The notes under the pieces are model-generated. The model made no database searches. It was not told the origin of the DNA and saw only the letters and a program-made list of their open reading frames with translations. A stretch of DNA of 38,576 nucleotides from UBA3064 sp023258775. Lineage in GTDB: Bacteria; Pseudomonadota; Gammaproteobacteria; Burkholderiales; Burkholderiaceae_E. This document shows, in pieces, positions 22,957 to 31,362 of this stretch. The DNA lies in contig JBIKXS010000031.1 of the NCBI GenBank assembly GCA_044355655.1, positions 1-38,576 on the forward strand, read 5' to 3'. Both the position numbers and the translations under genes were made by a program. Positions within the stretch are counted from its first letter, which is position 1. The number at the start of each line of letters is the position of its first letter.

Positions 22957-23430
22957 TTAACGCAATTCAGTCTTGAGGTCAGCAAGAAGCTGTGCGTGAG
23001 CTCGAGCATCGACCTCACGGCGCAAGATCCGTGCTGCACCGGCAACCGCAAGTTGAGCAACCTCTTCTCTAAGTTGGTCCTTCACGCGCTGAGCAGCAAG
23101 ATCAGCCTCAGCTTCGGCTGCTTTGCGTGCTTCGGCAACAATTCTCGATGCGTCCGCGCGAGCCTGCTCCATGAGCACCGCGGCCTGGCGTTCCGCCACT
23201 GTTCGCAATTCGGCAGCACCAGCTCTTGCGTTTTTAATTTCCTCTTGCACCCTCAGTTCAGCGGCGGCGAGATCGGCCTTAGCTCGATCGGCTGCAGCCA
23301 ACCCGTCGGAAATTCGACGTGAGCGCTCGTCGAGCGCTTTAGTGATTGGCGGCCAGACAAAACGAGCCGTGAACCACCAAAGGATGATGAAGACCACGAT
23401 CTGAATGATGAGCGTCGCATTAATGTTCAC
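22957..23430 (-). CDS. atpF: ATP synthase Fo b subunit
   Basis: The 157-residue b subunit has one N-terminal membrane helix (NATLIIQIVVFIILWWFTARFVWPPI, residues about 4-29) followed by a long Ala/Glu/Lys/Arg-rich coiled coil that dimerises as the peripheral stalk. Length is as in E. coli (156). It sits between atpE and atpH in the usual order. Confidence 0.97.
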   Translation of the reverse strand: MNINATLIIQIVVFIILWWFTARFVWPPITKALDERSRRISDGLAAADRAKADLAAAELRVQEEIKNARAGAAELRTVAERQAAVLMEQARADASRIVAEARKAAEAEADLAAQRVKDQLREEVAQLAVAGAARILRREVDARAHAQLLADLKTELR

Positions 23431-23493
23431 GACGAACTCCCTGCGTTGATGTAAATGAACCGACAGTTACTGCGGGCAAGAAAAGCCCTGCGA

Positions 23494-23733
23494 TCACTTG
23501 AAGGGATTTGCGAAAGCAAACATCATCGCAATACCGACGCCGATCAAAAATGCAGCGTCGATAAGGCCTGCCAACAGGAACATCTTGGTTTGCAGCTGAT
23601 CCATCAACTCGGGTTGACGTGCTGCACCTTCCATGTAGCGGCCACCCATGATACCGATCCCAATCGTGGCGCCTAAGGCCCCAAGACCGATAATCAAACC
23701 TGCAGCGAGCGCTACTAATGCCGTGTTATCCAT
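23494..23733 (-). CDS. atpE: ATP synthase Fo c subunit
   Basis: The 79-residue rotor-ring subunit with two membrane helices. The glycine-rich first helix reads LAAGLIIGLGALGATIGIGIMGG, the polar loop is ARQPEL, and the ion-carrying aspartate lies in AGLIDAAFLIGVGIAMMF. There is no Q/E-T/S set suggestive of sodium binding, so it is proton type. Confidence 0.97.
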   Translation of the reverse strand: MDNTALVALAAGLIIGLGALGATIGIGIMGGRYMEGAARQPELMDQLQTKMFLLAGLIDAAFLIGVGIAMMFAFANPFK

Positions 23734-23799
23734 AATGACTCCTGTTGAAAAAACGTGAAACGCGTGGTCTCTGGTGGTTAAAAAAGCGAAGTGAAACTC

Positions 23800-24654
23800 T
23801 TAGTGACCCTCATGTGCTTGGCCGAGGTATACCAAGGTCAACATCATGAAGATGAAAGCTTGAAGCGTGATGATCAATATGTGAAAAATTGCCCAAGCCG
23901 AACCGGCAATGACATGGCCCAAGCCAAGTAAAAGTCCACCCACGCTCAGACTAAAGGTAGCACCCATCAGCGCAATCAGCATAAACACCAACTCTCCAGC
24001 AAACATATTCCCGAAAAGTCGCATACCCAGCGATATGGTCTTGGCCGCATATTCCACGAGTTGCAAGGCAAAGTTGATGACACCGAGAATCAAGGCGAAG
24101 ATCGGATTCTTTGAGGTACCAAAAGGAGCTGTCACAAGTTCGTGCAAGAAGCCGCCGGGATGTTTAATTTTGATGCCATAGTAAATCGATGCACTCAACA
24201 CAACGATCGACATCGCAAGCGTGGCATTTAAGTCTGCTGTCGGCACAATTCTCATGTAGTGAATACCGAGTGCCAAGCCGATCTCAGGAAGCAGATCCAG
24301 AGGGAGAAGGTCTAGCGCATTCATCATGAAAATCCATACGAATGATGTAAGCGCTAAGGGAGCAATGTAAGTTAGGTCACCTTTAACAATCGATCTTGCT
24401 TGCTCATGAACGAATTCCAAGATCGCTTCAACGGCGCCCACGAATCTCCCAGGCGCCTCAACCCGAACCTGCTGAGCGGCGCTCCATAGCATACCCATAC
24501 CGACAATAGCCATCAGTAATGAGTACAACACCGTATCAATGTTGATCACTGAAAAATCAACGATTGAGGCCTGTGCCTTACCTGTAGTGTTCAGATGTGT
24601 AAGGTGATGGACGATATATTCGGTCGCATTTTGCGGACCCGCACCTGCTGCCAT
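23800..24654 (-). CDS. atpB: ATP synthase Fo a subunit
   Basis: The 284-residue membrane subunit that forms the proton half-channels. The essential arginine is in SLGMRLFGNMFAGELV; FVWIFMMNALDLLPLDLLPE is the conserved membrane-entry segment, and the last helices read ITLQAFIFMMLTLVYLGQAHEGH. GAGG lies before ATG 24654. It follows atpI by 39 bp. Confidence 0.97.
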   Translation of the reverse strand: MAAGAGPQNATEYIVHHLTHLNTTGKAQASIVDFSVINIDTVLYSLLMAIVGMGMLWSAAQQVRVEAPGRFVGAVEAILEFVHEQARSIVKGDLTYIAPLALTSFVWIFMMNALDLLPLDLLPEIGLALGIHYMRIVPTADLNATLAMSIVVLSASIYYGIKIKHPGGFLHELVTAPFGTSKNPIFALILGVINFALQLVEYAAKTISLGMRLFGNMFAGELVFMLIALMGATFSLSVGGLLLGLGHVIAGSAWAIFHILIITLQAFIFMMLTLVYLGQAHEGH

Positions 24655-24693
24655 GATGTCCTCTCAAGCCCCTGTTGTTGTTTTCACATCAGC

Positions 24694-25068
24694 CTAAATC
24701 TTAGACTGACTCCCGTTTCCTGCTTTCCGACCTAACACCATCGGAACGATCCACGTTGCGTTGGCGGCCAAAACAATGCCAGCAATCATCGCAGGCCAGA
24801 CCAACCAACGCAAATAAACCGCAGCTGCTGCCATCAATCCGATAGTCGAGAGGAGTTTCACAAGTTCACCGACGAAGAACACAGTCGGGTAAGACTCGGG
24901 AGACCTCCCTCGAGACGCCGACAAGCGTAAGGCAAACATCAGGTTAGGCAACACGATGCAAGTGCCACCAATGAAGGCACTGACGCATACTTCCCAACGC
25001 TGCGTAGCCAAACACCCGAGGGCTAATACAAGCACCGCAAGTAATTGATGAACAATGGCCCGAAACAT
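24694..25068 (-). CDS. atpI: ATP synthase-associated protein AtpI
   Basis: This 124-residue hydrophobic protein with about four membrane segments (for example VLVLALGCLA, IGGTCIVLPNLMFALRLS, LLSTIGLMAAAAVYL, PAMIAGIVLAANATWIVPMVLG) lies first in the ATP synthase operon, the place of atpI. AtpI-like proteins aid assembly of the c ring and are not essential. The match is by position, size and topology more than by motif, though PNLMFALRLS is seen in relatives. A good sigma70 promoter lies just upstream at 25112-25140. Confidence 0.88.
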   Translation of the reverse strand: MFRAIVHQLLAVLVLALGCLATQRWEVCVSAFIGGTCIVLPNLMFALRLSASRGRSPESYPTVFFVGELVKLLSTIGLMAAAAVYLRWLVWPAMIAGIVLAANATWIVPMVLGRKAGNGSQSKI

Positions 25069-25111
25069 GACGTCTGTCTTCTATTGCCACTGTTAACCGC
25101 AACAGCTGCGA

Positions 25112-25140
25112 AGTGTAGGGGCATCATGCTGACAGGTCAA
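25112..25140 (-). promoter_or_regulatory. Sigma70-type promoter of the atp operon
   Basis: On the minus strand TTGACC (25135-25140) and TACACT (25112-25117) are separated by exactly 17 bp. They match the -35 at 5 of 6 and the -10 at 4 of 6 positions. Transcription would begin near 25105, giving a leader of about 37 nt before the atpI ATG at 25068. Confidence 0.65.
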
Positions 25141-25235
25141 CCATGCGAAAGTCTTAGATGCCTCGTTCACAGTTGTCGACGCTCGGTACATCAAAAATAG
25201 AGATACTCGGTACAAATTGAGGCGACCCTGGCGAG

Positions 25236-26141
25236 CTAAAGCAGTGACAGCCCAAGTCGTTGGAGTAGGCCTTCAAAATGTTCAGCATCCGAAAATTCGA
25301 TCTGCAAGTTCCCACGTCCACGGCTGCTTAGCTTGATCTGAACCCTTGTTGCAAGCGCATCCGAGAGTTGTTCTTCGAGCCGCTGGTGGTCTCTTGAGCT
25401 AGACCCGGCAAGCGCAGCGGCGCTTTGCGGTTGTTGTGCCTCGTCGCGCAAGGTCTTTGAAACAAGGCGCTCGCATTCGCGCACCGAGAGTCGCTTTTGC
25501 ACGACTTCGTTTGCGAGTTGAATTTGACTCGCACGATCAAGCGCAAGTAACGCTCTAGCGTGGCCCATATCGAGGTCAGCAGCAAGCAACATGGTTTGAA
25601 CTGGCTCAGCGAGTTGTAGTAGCCGCAGCAGGTTGGAAGTTGCCGAACGTGAGCGTCCAACCGCTTTTGCAAGCTGTTCGTGGCTCAGCCCAAATTCGTC
25701 AATCAGCCGCTTGAGTGCTTGCGCTTCCTCAAGGGGGTTGAGATCTTCACGTTGAATATTTTCAATCAATGCAAGCGAAAGCGCCTGCTCGTCGGGAACC
25801 TCTTTAACGATCACCGGCACCGTTTCCAGTCCTGCCAGTCTTGCAGCCCGGTAGCGACGCTCCCCTGCGATGATTTCAAAGCGAGCTCTCGATTCATCAT
25901 GGTTTGCATTGGGCAGGGATCGCACCAAGATAGGCTGCATGATCCCGTGTTGTAGGATCGAATCGGCGAGCTCTTGCAAGGCCTGCTCATCCATTCGAGT
26001 GCGGGGTTGATAGCGACCCGGCTGTAATTTATTAAGGGCAAGTTGCCTAAGTTCACTTTCCCGTGGCACAACCGGATCTGTCCCGAGCAACACATCTAAG
26101 CCTCGTCCAAGTCCTTTTGGGCGCTGTTTATTCGTCAGCAA
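25236..26141 (-). CDS. parB: Chromosome-partitioning protein ParB
   Basis: The 301-residue ParB binds parS and spreads as a CTP-dependent clamp. The N-terminal CTPase domain has LQPGRYQPRTRMDEQALQELADSI, HGIMQPILVR and the GERRYRAARLAG motif. ALIENIQREDLNPLEEAQA leads into the helix-turn-helix LSHEQLAKAVGRSRSATSNLLRLLQL. The C-terminal dimerisation part ends ADHFEGLL-like EHFEGLLQRLGLSLL. The start is TTG at 26141 with AAGGAG 6-7 nt before it. The spacer back to parA is almost entirely a 12-bp repeat array. Likely targets are the two parS sites at 30012 and 30143. Confidence 0.96.
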   Translation of the reverse strand: MLTNKQRPKGLGRGLDVLLGTDPVVPRESELRQLALNKLQPGRYQPRTRMDEQALQELADSILQHGIMQPILVRSLPNANHDESRARFEIIAGERRYRAARLAGLETVPVIVKEVPDEQALSLALIENIQREDLNPLEEAQALKRLIDEFGLSHEQLAKAVGRSRSATSNLLRLLQLAEPVQTMLLAADLDMGHARALLALDRASQIQLANEVVQKRLSVRECERLVSKTLRDEAQQPQSAAALAGSSSRDHQRLEEQLSDALATRVQIKLSSRGRGNLQIEFSDAEHFEGLLQRLGLSLL

Positions 26142-26152
26142 GTTTTACTCCT

Positions 26153-26200
26153 TTTGTACAAATCTTTGTACAAATCTTTGCTCAAATTTTTGTACAAATC
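26153..26200. repeat. Four 12-bp units, mostly palindromic, between parA and parB
   Basis: Four consecutive 12-bp units lie at 26153-26164, 26165-26176, 26177-26188 and 26189-26200. Three are TTTGTACAAATC, containing the perfect 10-bp palindrome TTTGTACAAA; the third is degenerate (TTTGCTCAAATT). They begin 2 bp after the parA stop and run up to the AAGGAG of parB. The first unit lies directly against that Shine-Dalgarno. Confidence 0.9.
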
Positions 26201-26202
26201 TT

Positions 26203-26976
26203 TTATCCCTTAGCAAGTCTAGCCAGAAACTCTGCGCCAAAGCTTGCATAGGCTTTGGCTCCCCTTGAACTTGGATCAAACACGAGGCCTGGCATACCAT
26301 GACTCGGTGCTTCAGCCAGGCGCACATTACGTGGAATCACAGTCTCGAAAACCTTTTCAGCGAAATGCTCGGCTAATTGATCAGAGACCTGTTGTGCCAA
26401 CGTAATCCTTGCATCGAACATCACCCTGAGCAGGCCCAACATGTTTAAGTCTGGATTAAAGTTAGTTTGAACTTTGCGAATGGTGTTCACCAGATCCGAC
26501 AAGCCCTCAAGTGCGTAGTACTCGCATTGCATGGGAATGATGACTCCGTTTGCCGCGCAAAGCCCGTTAAGCGTGAGCATCGACAACGACGGGGGAGAAT
26601 CAATCAAAATGACTTCATCATGGCAATCCGCCATGGACGCGATTGCATGCTTGAGCCTTTGTTCGCGGTCGCTTAAATCGACAAGTTCGAGTTCTGCTGC
26701 CGCCAGGTCACGATTGGCAGGCAGCAGGTCAAAGCCAAACTCCGTGCTAAGTCGGACCGCGTGGGGAGGCTCAAGGCCTAGTAGCATTTGATAGACCGAG
26801 CGACTAAGGTTGCGTTTATCGATGCCACATCCCATGGTGGCGTTTCCTTGGGGGTCCAAATCAATGAGCAAAACCCGTTTACCCGCGCGCGCGAGCGCAG
26901 CAGCCGTATTGACAGCGGTGGTGGTTTTTCCGACACCGCCTTTTTGATTTACAACCACAAAAATCCATGCTTTCAT
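26203..26976 (-). CDS. parA: Chromosome-partitioning ATPase ParA (Soj type)
   Basis: The 257-residue ParA is a deviant Walker ATPase. VVNQKGGVGKTTTAVN holds the P-loop with the signature lysine, LLIDLDPQGNATMGCGID is the A-prime region, and VILIDSPPSLSMLTLNGLCAA is Walker B. There is no N-terminal DNA-binding domain, so it is the chromosomal Soj class. It works with ParB to segregate the origin. It starts 16 bp after rsmG, so mnmG-rsmG-parA-parB look like one unit. No strong Shine-Dalgarno is seen at ATG 26976. Confidence 0.96.
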   Translation of the reverse strand: MKAWIFVVVNQKGGVGKTTTAVNTAAALARAGKRVLLIDLDPQGNATMGCGIDKRNLSRSVYQMLLGLEPPHAVRLSTEFGFDLLPANRDLAAAELELVDLSDREQRLKHAIASMADCHDEVILIDSPPSLSMLTLNGLCAANGVIIPMQCEYYALEGLSDLVNTIRKVQTNFNPDLNMLGLLRVMFDARITLAQQVSDQLAEHFAEKVFETVIPRNVRLAEAPSHGMPGLVFDPSSRGAKAYASFGAEFLARLAKG

Positions 26977-26992
26977 CGCGCAATCGCTTTGC

Positions 26993-27763
26993 TTAGTTCG
27001 ACACCGGCAATGGCCGTAACGAGGCTTGGTTCAATGCTGGGGGCCGGATAATGACAGCGCAGCGTTGGGCGTCCAAGCCGGGGACTTCAAAGCGAACTGT
27101 CTCAAGCTGCCAGTTCGGACGTGCACCAAGAAAGGTTTCGATTTCGTGATGAGGGACCTGCCCTTTCATCGCGCAATAAAAGCCCATGGGATGACATAAA
27201 TGTTGGGTACTTGCAACAAACTCGTCCAAGCTCGCATAGGCCCTGCTCACAATCATGTCAAAGCCTTGGATCTGACCTAAGCCGTGCGAATCCTCGCCGA
27301 ACCTAAGCTGTTCGAGCCTCGCGTGTATTGGCTTCACCCCCTTCAAACCCATCATCGCCGAGGCTTGCCGCACAAAGCGTACTTTCTTTTCAACCGCATC
27401 GACGGCAACAATATTCCAAGTTGGCTCCGTCAATGCCAAAAGCAAAGCAGGCAGTCCCGCACCGGTACCGGCATCTAGCACATTAGCTTGACCTGTTTTT
27501 GTGTTTTGCCGCGCCAAGCGAGCACGCACGAGCGGCAGGATCGCTAAACAGTCCAAAATATGGTGCGTCCAGATACTGTCTTCATCACGGATTGCTGTGA
27601 GATTGATCCGCTGATTCCAATGCTTCAATAGCTTGATATATTGCTCTAAAAGATAGATTTGGGAGCGAAGTTCAGGTAAGCCGATAGACCCAAGCGCTTC
27701 ATATGCTCGATGCTTCTCGAGTTTGTCACTAACTTGGGGGGTGCTTTGCGTACTTGGCAACAT
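26993..27763 (-). CDS. rsmG: 16S rRNA (guanine-527-N7)-methyltransferase RsmG
   Basis: RsmG (GidB) methylates G527 of 16S rRNA with S-adenosylmethionine. Seen are the RsmG opening LLEQYIKLLKHWNQRINLTAIRD, HHILDCLAILP, the SAM-binding glycine motif NVLDAGTGAGLPALLLAL, and FDMIVSRAYASLDEF. I place the start at ATG 27763 (256 residues); TTG at 27772 is in frame and would add three residues, and neither has a strong Shine-Dalgarno. The N-terminal 25 or so residues before the family core are variable. It follows mnmG, as in many bacteria. Confidence 0.94.
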   Translation of the reverse strand: MLPSTQSTPQVSDKLEKHRAYEALGSIGLPELRSQIYLLEQYIKLLKHWNQRINLTAIRDEDSIWTHHILDCLAILPLVRARLARQNTKTGQANVLDAGTGAGLPALLLALTEPTWNIVAVDAVEKKVRFVRQASAMMGLKGVKPIHARLEQLRFGEDSHGLGQIQGFDMIVSRAYASLDEFVASTQHLCHPMGFYCAMKGQVPHHEIETFLGARPNWQLETVRFEVPGLDAQRCAVIIRPPALNQASLRPLPVSN

Positions 27764-27803
27764 TTGAAGCAAAGATCCGTGTCAATCAAAGTCTAATCGT
27801 GAA

Positions 27804-27823
27804 TGATCGAAGTTTGTCGATCA
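27804..27823 (-). other. Stem-loop at the end of mnmG
   Basis: TGATCGA at 27804-27810 pairs with TCGATCA at 27817-27823 around a 6-nt loop. The mnmG stop codon is within the stem. No T-run follows, so attenuation or mRNA processing between mnmG and rsmG is only a possibility, and chance occurrence cannot be excluded. Confidence 0.3.
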
Positions 27824-29773
27824 GGCGGCTCGCGTTGAGCGCTCAGTGAGCTGCGGTGAACTTGCCATCGGTTTCGATTGGCGGATGCGTTTTAAATGAA
27901 TCATCAACAATGAGATCGCTGCAGGCGTCACACCAGAGATTCGAGAGGCCTGTCCGAGTGTTGCCGGGCGAGTCGCGGAGAGTTTTTGTCTAACCTCCGC
28001 CGATAAGCCGGCTACCTGCCCATAATCGATTGTGCTGGGTATCTCTGTACTTTCCTGTGCAAGTTGCCGCTCCACCTCCAACTGCTGGCGAGCGATATAA
28101 CCTTCATATTTAACCTGTATCTCGATTTGCTCGGCTACGTCCTGTTCGGTCTTTCCCTCAATCAAGCCGATCGCCTCTAATTCTGCCCGCATGGCTGTGT
28201 AACGAACTTGTGGTCGCTTTAGCCAGTCAAGTGCTCGTTGGTCTCGTTCTGGTAACTCCCCCTCGGGTTTGATTCGTTGCAACGCTTCGAGTGTCTTTGG
28301 ATTGAACCTGATGGCAGCGAGGCAAGCTAGCTCTTTTTCGATGGCCTCTCGCTTACGAGAAAACGCGGTCCAACGCTCCGCTGAGATCAATCCCATGCCG
28401 TGAGCGAGCTCGGTTAGCCTAAGATCAGCATTGTCTTCTCGAAGCGATAAGCGAAACTCAGCCCGACTGGTGAACATACGATAGGGCTCACTCACGCCGC
28501 GCGTCGTGAGATCGTCCACCAGAACCCCCAAATAGGCCTGATCACGCCTTGGCCACCAGGGCGGAAGCGCCCGAACGTTTCGCGCCGCATTGACACCAGC
28601 GAGCAGGCCCTGGGCAGCAGCCTCTTCATAGCCCGTGGTGCCATTGACCTGTCCGGCAAGAAAAAGACCAGCAATTGCTTTAGATTCAAGCCAAGGCTGT
28701 AGTTCACGTGGGTCGTAATAATCGTACTCGATAGCATACCCGGGGCGCAGAATGTGGGCCTGCTCCAAGCCAGAGATTGATCGTACCAAGGCAAGTTGAA
28801 CATCAAAAGGGAGACTGGTGGAGATGCCGTTCGGGTAAATTTCCGTCGTGTTCAAGCCCTCTGGTTCAAGAAAAACCTGATGGGAAAGCTTATCGGCAAA
28901 TCGGTGAACCTTGTCCTCAACTGATGGGCAATAACGAGGACCAACGCCCTCGATGACACCAGTGAACATTGGAGAGCGGTCAAGACCTCCGCGAATGATG
29001 GCATGAGTTTTTTCATTCGTATGGGTAATCCAGCAAGGTCTTTGAGCGGGGTGTTGATCTGCGCGCCCGAGAAAGGAAAAGACGGGAATCGGCGCTGCGT
29101 CGCCATCTTGGCGTTCGCAACGGGCGAAATCGATACTGCGCGCATCAAGGCGCGGAGGGGTTCCAGTTTTCAATCGGCCTCGAGGCAGCTTCATCGCCGC
29201 GAGCCTTTGCGCCAGGTGAAGCGCTGGCGGATCACCGGCACGACCCGCGGCATGCTGCTCCAATCCAATATGGATACGGCCGTTTAAAAAGGTGCCGGCG
29301 GTTATAACAACTGTTTTGCCATGAAAGCGGATGCCACTTTGGGTCGATACACCGCAGGCGCGTACACCCTCTGTTGATTCTTGCAGCATGAGGTCATCAA
29401 CGGCCTGCTGAAAGAGCCACAAATTCTTCTGGCGCTCTAGACGTTGGCGAATGGCGTTACGGTAAAGAACCCTATCGGCCTGCGCGCGAGTCGCTCGAAC
29501 GGCCGGTCCCTTGCTCGAATTTAGAATGCGAAACTGAATGCCTGCTTCATCGGTTGCTTCTGCCATCAAGCCGCCCAATGCGTCTATCTCCCGAACAAGA
29601 TGGCCTTTTCCAATGCCGCCGATAGAGGGATTACAAGACATCTGACCCAGCGACTCGAGTTGATGGGTTAGCAAAAGCGTTTTCGCGCCCATACGCGCAC
29701 TTGCACTTGCGGCCTCGGTTCCTGCGTGACCACCACCGACGACAATCACGTCAAAGTGCTCGGGATAATCCAT
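27821..29773 (-). CDS. mnmG: tRNA uridine-5-carboxymethylaminomethyl modification enzyme MnmG
   Basis: The 650-residue GidA/MnmG uses FAD and, with MnmE, modifies U34 of several tRNAs. The FAD-binding site is VIVVGGGHAGTEAASASARMG, followed by LGQMSCNPSIGGIGKGHLVREIDALGG and ILNSSKGPAVRATRAQADR, all strong MnmG signatures. GQVNGTTGYEEAAAQGLLAG and SRAEFRLSLREDNADLRLT are also present, and the C-terminal MnmE-binding region ends ISGVTPAAISLLMIHLKR. AAAGGAG lies just before ATG 29773. Upstream is the spacer with two parS sites. Confidence 0.98.
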   Translation of the reverse strand: MDYPEHFDVIVVGGGHAGTEAASASARMGAKTLLLTHQLESLGQMSCNPSIGGIGKGHLVREIDALGGLMAEATDEAGIQFRILNSSKGPAVRATRAQADRVLYRNAIRQRLERQKNLWLFQQAVDDLMLQESTEGVRACGVSTQSGIRFHGKTVVITAGTFLNGRIHIGLEQHAAGRAGDPPALHLAQRLAAMKLPRGRLKTGTPPRLDARSIDFARCERQDGDAAPIPVFSFLGRADQHPAQRPCWITHTNEKTHAIIRGGLDRSPMFTGVIEGVGPRYCPSVEDKVHRFADKLSHQVFLEPEGLNTTEIYPNGISTSLPFDVQLALVRSISGLEQAHILRPGYAIEYDYYDPRELQPWLESKAIAGLFLAGQVNGTTGYEEAAAQGLLAGVNAARNVRALPPWWPRRDQAYLGVLVDDLTTRGVSEPYRMFTSRAEFRLSLREDNADLRLTELAHGMGLISAERWTAFSRKREAIEKELACLAAIRFNPKTLEALQRIKPEGELPERDQRALDWLKRPQVRYTAMRAELEAIGLIEGKTEQDVAEQIEIQVKYEGYIARQQLEVERQLAQESTEIPSTIDYGQVAGLSAEVRQKLSATRPATLGQASRISGVTPAAISLLMIHLKRIRQSKPMASSPQLTERSTRAA

Positions 29774-30011
29774 AAAACTCCTTTGGAACTTAGGAAAAAG
29801 GCTGGCAATGTCCTGAGACTTGGGCTGTAGGCCGGAGGTAATTACAAGCGCGTAGGGTTGCCTAGGGTCGCAAGTCTAACCTGCTGCGCTTATCGTTGGT
29901 TAGCTATGTTGATTGCTAAATTGCGGTAAGGCGAGAATTCACTGCAATCAGGTCGAACAATCGCTTAAATTTAAGGCCTGTCTTTGCTTCGTCGAGCGCC
30001 GGACGTAATGC

Positions 30012-30027
30012 TGTTCCACGTGGAACA
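30012..30027. promoter_or_regulatory. parS site 1 (ParB-binding centromere)
   Basis: TGTTCCACGTGGAACA is a perfect 16-bp palindrome that fits the bacterial parS consensus with the T-to-C and A-to-G symmetric variant. Confidence 0.92.
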
Positions 30028-30142
30028 GGTTCGAGCTTCCGGCAAATTGCGCTATTGATCAAACACGAAACACGCCAAGCCATTCATGACGCTTTTTTGT
30101 TCAGCAGGTCTTGTGTCGCCATCGAGACGACGAAATCACAAG

Positions 30143-30158
30143 TGTTTCACGTGAAACA
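30143..30158. promoter_or_regulatory. parS site 2 (ParB-binding centromere)
   Basis: TGTTTCACGTGAAACA is the canonical parS sequence, perfect at all 16 positions and palindromic. It is 131 bp from site 1 and 29 bp from the stop of the FAD oxidoreductase gene. The pair lies about 3.9 kb from parB. Confidence 0.97.
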
Positions 30159-30186
30159 AATCACCGGCAAAGCTCACAGTCGGCTA

Positions 30187-31350
30187 CTACATCATCAAAG
30201 ATCTCACCATGCGAGCGATGGCCAAGGAAGCGGTAAGCCCCGGCGATTCGATCCCAAGCAATTGCACAAGGCCTGGAAAACCATGGCTCTCTGGCCCTTC
30301 GATACGAAAATCATGCGCAGACTCGCCTGGTGCTTGCAACTTCGGGCGAATACCTGCATAGGCAGGTTGCAGCGCATCATCAGCTAGCCCTGGCCAATAG
30401 CTTCGAATCTCTTGATAAAAGGACTCGCAACGCCTCGGATCAACATCGTAGTCTTCATGGTCGACCCACTCAACGTCGGGGCCAAAACGTCCCTGCCCAG
30501 CTAAGTCCAGCGTGAGATGGACTCCCAAGCCCGCTTCGTTGGGCATCGGATAAATCAAGCGACTAAAAGGGCAGCGCGAAGCCAGGGAAAAATAATTGCC
30601 TTTAGCGAAATACAAAGGAGGCTGACTGCGCTTAGGCATACCAGGAATCAGGGACGCAATACGGTTGGCTCCAAGCCCGGCAGCATTGATAACCTGCTTT
30701 GCATGAAAACCATGAAGTTCACCAGGCAAATCAGGCAAGCGAGTTACTGCGTTTCCTGCAAGCCTTAACTGTGCTGGGTCCAAGACCTTAAAGCTCACCG
30801 CCCAAGACTGATCGGCCAAGGGCTGCAAGGACTGAACCACGCTCAACTGAGCAAGCATCGCTTCATGATCTTGGGCCTCGCCGAGCAGTGCGAGCATCAA
30901 ACCATGACTGTCGATAATCCCGGTGCTCGGCGACTCGAGGGCGGCCACGCAGGCCAGCGCAGGCTCTTTGCTTTTGGCCTCCTCAGTCGTCATGGCACGC
31001 ACATCGTCAACCCCGTTGGCATGGGCCTTCTTTAGAATAGCTTCAAGACCTGGGAGCTGCGCGCTTTCGCTGGCAACAATGAACTTGCCACAACGACGAT
31101 GGGATATGGATCGCGCCTGCACATACTCGTAGAGCAAATGCTTGCCCTCCACGCAAAGCTTGGCTTTAAGTGAGCCTGCCGGGTAATAAATGCCCGCGTG
31201 GATGACTTCACTATTGCGCGAACTAATCCCGAATCCAATATCGCCACTGGCCTCGACGATGACCACCTCTTTGCCTTCGCGCGCCATCTCACGAGCACAG
31301 GCAAGACCAACCACGCCGGCGCCAATCACCAAACAATCAATGGTTTCCAT
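30187..31350 (-). CDS. FAD-dependent oxidoreductase, L-2-hydroxyglutarate oxidase (LhgO)-like
   Basis: The 387-residue flavoprotein belongs to the DAO family. The Rossmann motif is CLVIGAGVVGLACAREMAREG, followed by SSRNSEVIHAGIYYPAGSLKAKLCVEGK, which is the LhgO-type signature. The C-terminus has AYAGIRPKLQAPGESAHDFRIEG and LLGIESPGLTASLAIA. LhgO oxidises L-2-hydroxyglutarate to 2-oxoglutarate and feeds electrons to the quinone pool, but relatives act on other 2-hydroxyacids or amino acids. AGGA precedes ATG 31350. It is the third gene of the operon, 12 bp after the GMC gene. The neighbouring semialdehyde dehydrogenase fits a C4-C5 dicarboxylate theme. Confidence 0.88.
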   Translation of the reverse strand: METIDCLVIGAGVVGLACAREMAREGKEVVIVEASGDIGFGISSRNSEVIHAGIYYPAGSLKAKLCVEGKHLLYEYVQARSISHRRCGKFIVASESAQLPGLEAILKKAHANGVDDVRAMTTEEAKSKEPALACVAALESPSTGIIDSHGLMLALLGEAQDHEAMLAQLSVVQSLQPLADQSWAVSFKVLDPAQLRLAGNAVTRLPDLPGELHGFHAKQVINAAGLGANRIASLIPGMPKRSQPPLYFAKGNYFSLASRCPFSRLIYPMPNEAGLGVHLTLDLAGQGRFGPDVEWVDHEDYDVDPRRCESFYQEIRSYWPGLADDALQPAYAGIRPKLQAPGESAHDFRIEGPESHGFPGLVQLLGIESPGLTASLAIARMVRSLMM

Positions 31351-31362
31351 ATGTTAGTGATC

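Larger units (their letters stand above)
29774..30186. other. Gene-free spacer (413 bp) with two parS sites
   Basis: Between divergently placed ends (mnmG start and the 3' end of the FAD oxidoreductase) I find no gene of any length I can support. It must hold the mnmG promoter, but no convincing -35/-10 pair stands out. It contains two 16-bp parS palindromes, described separately. I saw no DnaA boxes here, so it is not itself an obvious oriC. Confidence 0.7.

Noticed and set aside
25182..25214. Direct repeat CTCGGTACA at 25182-25190 and 25206-25214, upstream of the atp promoter.
   Set aside because: Two 9-bp copies 24 bp apart are suggestive of an activator site but no known motif fits and the significance is low.
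16497..25218. The 9-mer GTACAAATT upstream of priA (16497-16505) and of atpI (25210-25218), sharing GTACAAAT with the parA-parB array, as a common operator.
   Set aside because: GTACAAAT also occurs inside coding sequence (10980-10987 in pxpA, 13940-13947 in rep, and on the other strand near 32194 in the GMC gene), so the shared word is not confined to control regions.
29774..30186. The mnmG upstream spacer as oriC.
   Set aside because: parS sites are present but I see no DnaA boxes and no clearly AT-rich unwinding region, and dnaA is not in the window.
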